Source of the DNA: Anaerolineales bacterium
GTDB taxonomy: Bacteria; Chloroflexota; Anaerolineae; Anaerolineales; UBA4823
DNA: 7,552 nt
Assembly (NCBI GenBank): GCA_028687395.1
Contig: JAQUAE010000076.1
Span: forward strand, 1 to 7,552
Direction: 5' to 3'
The notes below the pieces were generated by a model that was not told where the DNA came from, ran no database searches, and worked only from the letters and a program-made list of their open reading frames with translations. A program made the position numbers and the translations under genes. Positions 5,218 through 7,552 of the stretch are shown here, one piece after another. Every line of letters begins with the position of its first letter. The first letter of the stretch is position 1.

Positions 5218-6363
5218 ATGGCGAAAAAAACATCTGCAGGAGGCGTCACCCTCCTTGGCCTGGGACCCGGCGATCCTGAGCTATTGACCCGAGAAGCCTG
5301 GGGACTGTTGCAAGAGCTTCCTGAGATCGTGTTGCGAACGCGCCAGCACCCCGTGATGAAGGGCTTGCCAGCCACGCTGCGGGTGGAGTCGTTCGATTCG
5401 TTCTACGATGAGGCGGAGAATTTCGAGGAGGTGTACGCCCGTATCGTCGAAAAGGTGATCGAACTGGCCAGGCGGCCGCAAGGCGTGGTTTACGCTGTCC
5501 CTGGGCACCCCTTCGTGGCGGAAGCCACCGCTCCGGAGATTGCCCGCCGGGCGCGGGAAACCGGGTTACCCGTGCGGGTCGTCGAAGGATTGTCCTTCCT
5601 GGAACCCACCTTTTCTGCGCTCGGCGTTGACCCCTTACCCCAAACTGCCATCCTCGACGCACTGGAGCTCTCCCGGGCGCACACCCCGCCGTCGCCTCCC
5701 AGCATGGCAGCCATCATCGCCCAGATTTATTCCCCCCAGGTCGCCAGCGAGGTGAAGTTGACCCTGACGACCGTCTACCCGGACGAACATCCCGTGCGCC
5801 TGGTGCACGCCGCCGGGACGCGCCGCCAGGAAGTGGAAGCGCTGGCTTTATACGAGATCGACCGCAGCCCGCGCCTGGGGCTGCTCAGCTCGCTATACCT
5901 GCCCCCACTGGACGCTTCGTACTCATTCGAAGCTTTCCAGGAGGTTGTGGCGCGCCTGCGCGCCCCGGATGGCTGTCCCTGGGACCGGCAGCAAGACCAC
6001 CAGACGCTGCGCCCCCACCTGCTGGAGGAGGCTTACGAGCTGCTCGGCGCGCTGGACGGCGACTGCCCCCCAGCCATGTGTGAGGAGCTCGGCGACCTGT
6101 TGCTCCAGATCCTGCTGCACGCCCAAATCGCCAGCGAGATGGGCGAATTCACCATGAACGACGTCTTGCGCGGAATCCACACCAAGATCGTCTCGCGGCA
6201 CCCGCACGTGTTCGGCGACGTCCAGGTGGCCGGCACTGGGGACGTCTTACTCAATTGGGAGCGGCTGAAGGCTGAGGAACGCGCCAACCATGGCAAGGCC
6301 GATCAGGGCATGCTGGCCAGCGTACCGCTGGCCATGCCGGCACTCAGCCTGGCCGACCAGTAA
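5218..6363 (+). CDS. mazG: Tetrapyrrole methylase/MazG fusion protein, cut by in-frame stop
   Basis: The frame encodes a YabN-like protein. Residues about 10-225 form a tetrapyrrole (corrin/porphyrin) methylase-type domain, with GLGPGDPELLT at 14-24 and AVPGHPFVAEAT at 93-104. Residues about 238-350 form the first MazG repeat, a nucleoside-triphosphate pyrophosphohydrolase fold. It has RLRAPDGCPWDRQQDH at 246-261, the metal-binding EExxE at E270, E271 and E274, and ExxD at E290 and D293. Translation ends at residue 381 at a TAA that replaces a codon inside the conserved linker; homologues continue through a second MazG repeat, which is still present downstream in the same frame. Intact, the protein would have 490 codons, close to Bacillus YabN (about 489). 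ATG 5218 has AAGGA at 5207-5211, six bases away. MazG enzymes hydrolyse NTPs to NMP and pyrophosphate; the truncated product might keep partial activity or be inactive. Confidence 0.85.
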   Translation: MAKKTSAGGVTLLGLGPGDPELLTREAWGLLQELPEIVLRTRQHPVMKGLPATLRVESFDSFYDEAENFEEVYARIVEKVIELARRPQGVVYAVPGHPFVAEATAPEIARRARETGLPVRVVEGLSFLEPTFSALGVDPLPQTAILDALELSRAHTPPSPPSMAAIIAQIYSPQVASEVKLTLTTVYPDEHPVRLVHAAGTRRQEVEALALYEIDRSPRLGLLSSLYLPPLDASYSFEAFQEVVARLRAPDGCPWDRQQDHQTLRPHLLEEAYELLGALDGDCPPAMCEELGDLLLQILLHAQIASEMGEFTMNDVLRGIHTKIVSRHPHVFGDVQVAGTGDVLLNWERLKAEERANHGKADQGMLASVPLAMPALSLADQ

Positions 6364-6690
6364 CAGCACCGCGCCGCCCGGGTAGGGTTCGATTGGCCGG
6401 ATGTGGAGGGGGTTTACGCCAAGGTGCTCGAAGAGTTGGACGAGCTGCGCGCCGCGACTGGGGAGGAGGAACGCACCCGGGAGTTGGGTGACCTGTTCTT
6501 CGCCCTGGTCAACCTGGCGCGCTGGCTGGAAATCGACGCGGAGAGCGCATTGCGCCTGGCGAACAGCCGCTTCCGGCGCAGGTTCACGTACATCGAGCGC
6601 GCCGCTCGCGAGCAAGGGCGCGCCCTGGAGGCTCTCTCCCTGGATGAGATGGAAGCATTGTGGCAGGCGGCCAAGGCCGAGGATGATTAG
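6364..6690 (+). pseudogene. mazG: Severed C-terminal MazG repeat of the upstream gene
   Basis: Directly after the TAA at 6361-6363 and in the same frame, the sequence reads QHRAARVGFDWPDVEGVYAK and continues for 108 residues to TAG at 6688-6690. This is the second MazG repeat: AARVGFDWPDVEGV is a conserved entry to it. The metal-binding EExxE (E405, E406, E409 in whole-gene numbering) and ExxD (E422, D425) are intact. In E. coli MazG the catalytic NTPase activity has been assigned to this C-terminal repeat. Possible restart codons are GTG 6403, with no good ribosome binding site, and GTG 6424, which has GGAGGGGG at 6405-6412 about eleven bases upstream; both are speculative. The absence of other damage suggests a very recent mutation, a sequencing or assembly error, or readthrough. 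Confidence 0.75.
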
Positions 6691-7552
6691 CGCGACCAGC
6701 GAGCGGTGATGGCCAGCGAAAGCACCCGTCCGGCCGATTTTTCCTGTAATGCCAGCTCGCCGCAAGTGGTTTCGCCGCCGAACGGCGCCATCGTCTCCTT
6801 AAGAGCGTGATACAGGCTGAGCGCCGAAGCCTGGATGGCGTAAGCGGTGATGACGATGAACAGGGGGTTATCACTGAGAATGGCCTGGCAAGCCTGCATC
6901 AACCTGGGCATTAACTCGAAGAACTCCCACACTTCGCCCTTCGGGCCGCGGCCGAATTTCGGCGGGTCCAGGATGAGGCCCTCGTAGCGCACCTGGCGCC
7001 GCTCCTCCCTGCGCACGAATTTCAACGCGTCGTCCACGATCCAGCGCACCGGGCGCTCGCTCAAGCCGGAGAGTGCCTGGTTCTGGCGGGCGGCCTGGAT
7101 GGCTTTCTTGGATGCATCGACGTGGGTGACCCGCGCCCCTGCTTGTGCGGCTGCCAGCGTGGCCAGGCCGGTGTAACCGAACAGGTTCAGCACCTGAGCC
7201 GGCCGGTTTGCCACTCGCAGCTTCTCCCCAATCCAGTCCCAGTGGCTGGCCTGTTCAGGGAAGACGCCCATGTGCCGGGAAGCTGCCGCCTGTGCCTGGA
7301 ACTTCAATCCCCCATAGGCCATTGTCCACTCCGTGGTAGTCAGGGGGCGCTTGAATTGCCAGCGCCCACCGCTCTCCTCGTGGCTGGGTTGGAAAACCCC
7401 CTGCGCCTCGTTCCAGGCGCCCTCTGGGAGCGCCGGCTCCCAGGCCGCCTGTGGCGCGGGGCGGATGAACGTGTAAGCGCCGTAGCGCTCCAGCTTGCGC
7501 CCGTTGCCGCTATCCAGGAACTCATAATCCTTCCAGGCGCGAGGGATGAATA
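6687..7552 (-). CDS. Class I SAM-dependent rRNA methyltransferase-like protein, N-terminus cut by window
   Basis: The frame is open from the window edge to TAA at 6687-6689, giving 287 visible residues. The first visible part contains DYEFLDSGNGRKLERYGAY and IRPAPQAAWEP, seen in a family annotated as SAM-dependent methyltransferases related to RlmI/RlmK (COG1092-like). The catalytic domain has VLNLFGYTG (7167-7193), the SAM-binding loop; THVDASKKA, the acidic residue that holds the SAM ribose; IVDDALKFV, the adenine-contacting region; and DPPKF (6954-6968), motif IV. It ends AGRVLSLAITARW, typical of the family. By resemblance it should methylate a base in 23S rRNA, but the exact target cannot be set. 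The true start lies beyond 7552; the internal ATG at 7322 is too late because the family motifs continue upstream. It converges on the mazG frame, and the two stops overlap in TTAG at 6687-6690. Confidence 0.85.
   Translation of the reverse strand, partial: FIPRAWKDYEFLDSGNGRKLERYGAYTFIRPAPQAAWEPALPEGAWNEAQGVFQPSHEESGGRWQFKRPLTTTEWTMAYGGLKFQAQAAASRHMGVFPEQASHWDWIGEKLRVANRPAQVLNLFGYTGLATLAAAQAGARVTHVDASKKAIQAARQNQALSGLSERPVRWIVDDALKFVRREERRQVRYEGLILDPPKFGRGPKGEVWEFFELMPRLMQACQAILSDNPLFIVITAYAIQASALSLYHALKETMAPFGGETTCGELALQEKSAGRVLSLAITARWSR

Noticed and set aside
106..6690. No gene in the window ends in TGA, which could hint at a reassigned TGA codon.
   Set aside because: No conserved gene contains an internal TGA, and TAA is simply favoured in highly expressed ribosomal genes; the sample of about eleven stops is small. 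TAA reassignment is also excluded because TAA ends most of these genes.

Overview
The window is a bacterial ribosomal-protein and RNA-polymerase locus, the distal part of the spc/alpha operon region. It is followed by a damaged mazG-type gene and an oppositely oriented rRNA-methyltransferase-like gene. The gene order (rpmJ-rpsM-rpsK-rpsD-rpoA-rplQ-truA-rplM-rpsI, with rpsD between rpsK and rpoA and no cbiO/ecfT genes before truA), the GC-rich codon use, the zinc-binding forms of L36 and S4, and the look of the proteins suggest an Anaerolineae-like Chloroflexota. The taxonomic call is an inference from recalled family resemblance, not from a search.

Layout. Positions 1-105 hold no recognisable coding end; they contain a TATAAT box and a small hairpin just before rpmJ. 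Positions 106-3295 are the alpha-operon genes for L36, S13, S11, S4, the RNA polymerase alpha subunit and L17. Positions 3356-5044 carry truA (tRNA pseudouridine synthase) and the rplM-rpsI pair (L13, S9). All are on the plus strand with short gaps and probably form one transcription unit or a few overlapping ones. Every gene here is intact and close to the usual family length. Several gaps (before rpmJ, rpsD, rpoA, truA and rplM) contain short inverted repeats that could be leader structures; none is proven. A GC-rich hairpin without a U-tract follows rpsI.

Positions 5218-6690 encode a YabN-like fusion of a tetrapyrrole-methylase-type domain with two MazG nucleotide-pyrophosphohydrolase repeats. 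One in-frame TAA at 6361-6363 cuts it before the second MazG repeat, and the same frame stays open and well conserved to the normal end. This is the clearest anomaly in the window. The last gene, on the minus strand (6687 to beyond 7552), is a class I SAM-dependent methyltransferase of the RlmI/RlmK-like kind; its N-terminus is cut by the window edge and its stop overlaps the stop of the mazG frame.

Together the genes make ribosomal proteins, the core transcription subunit, one tRNA modification enzyme, one probable rRNA modification enzyme and one nucleotide-housecleaning protein. I see no mobile element, CRISPR array, RNA gene or unknown multi-gene system; this is mostly a conserved housekeeping region.
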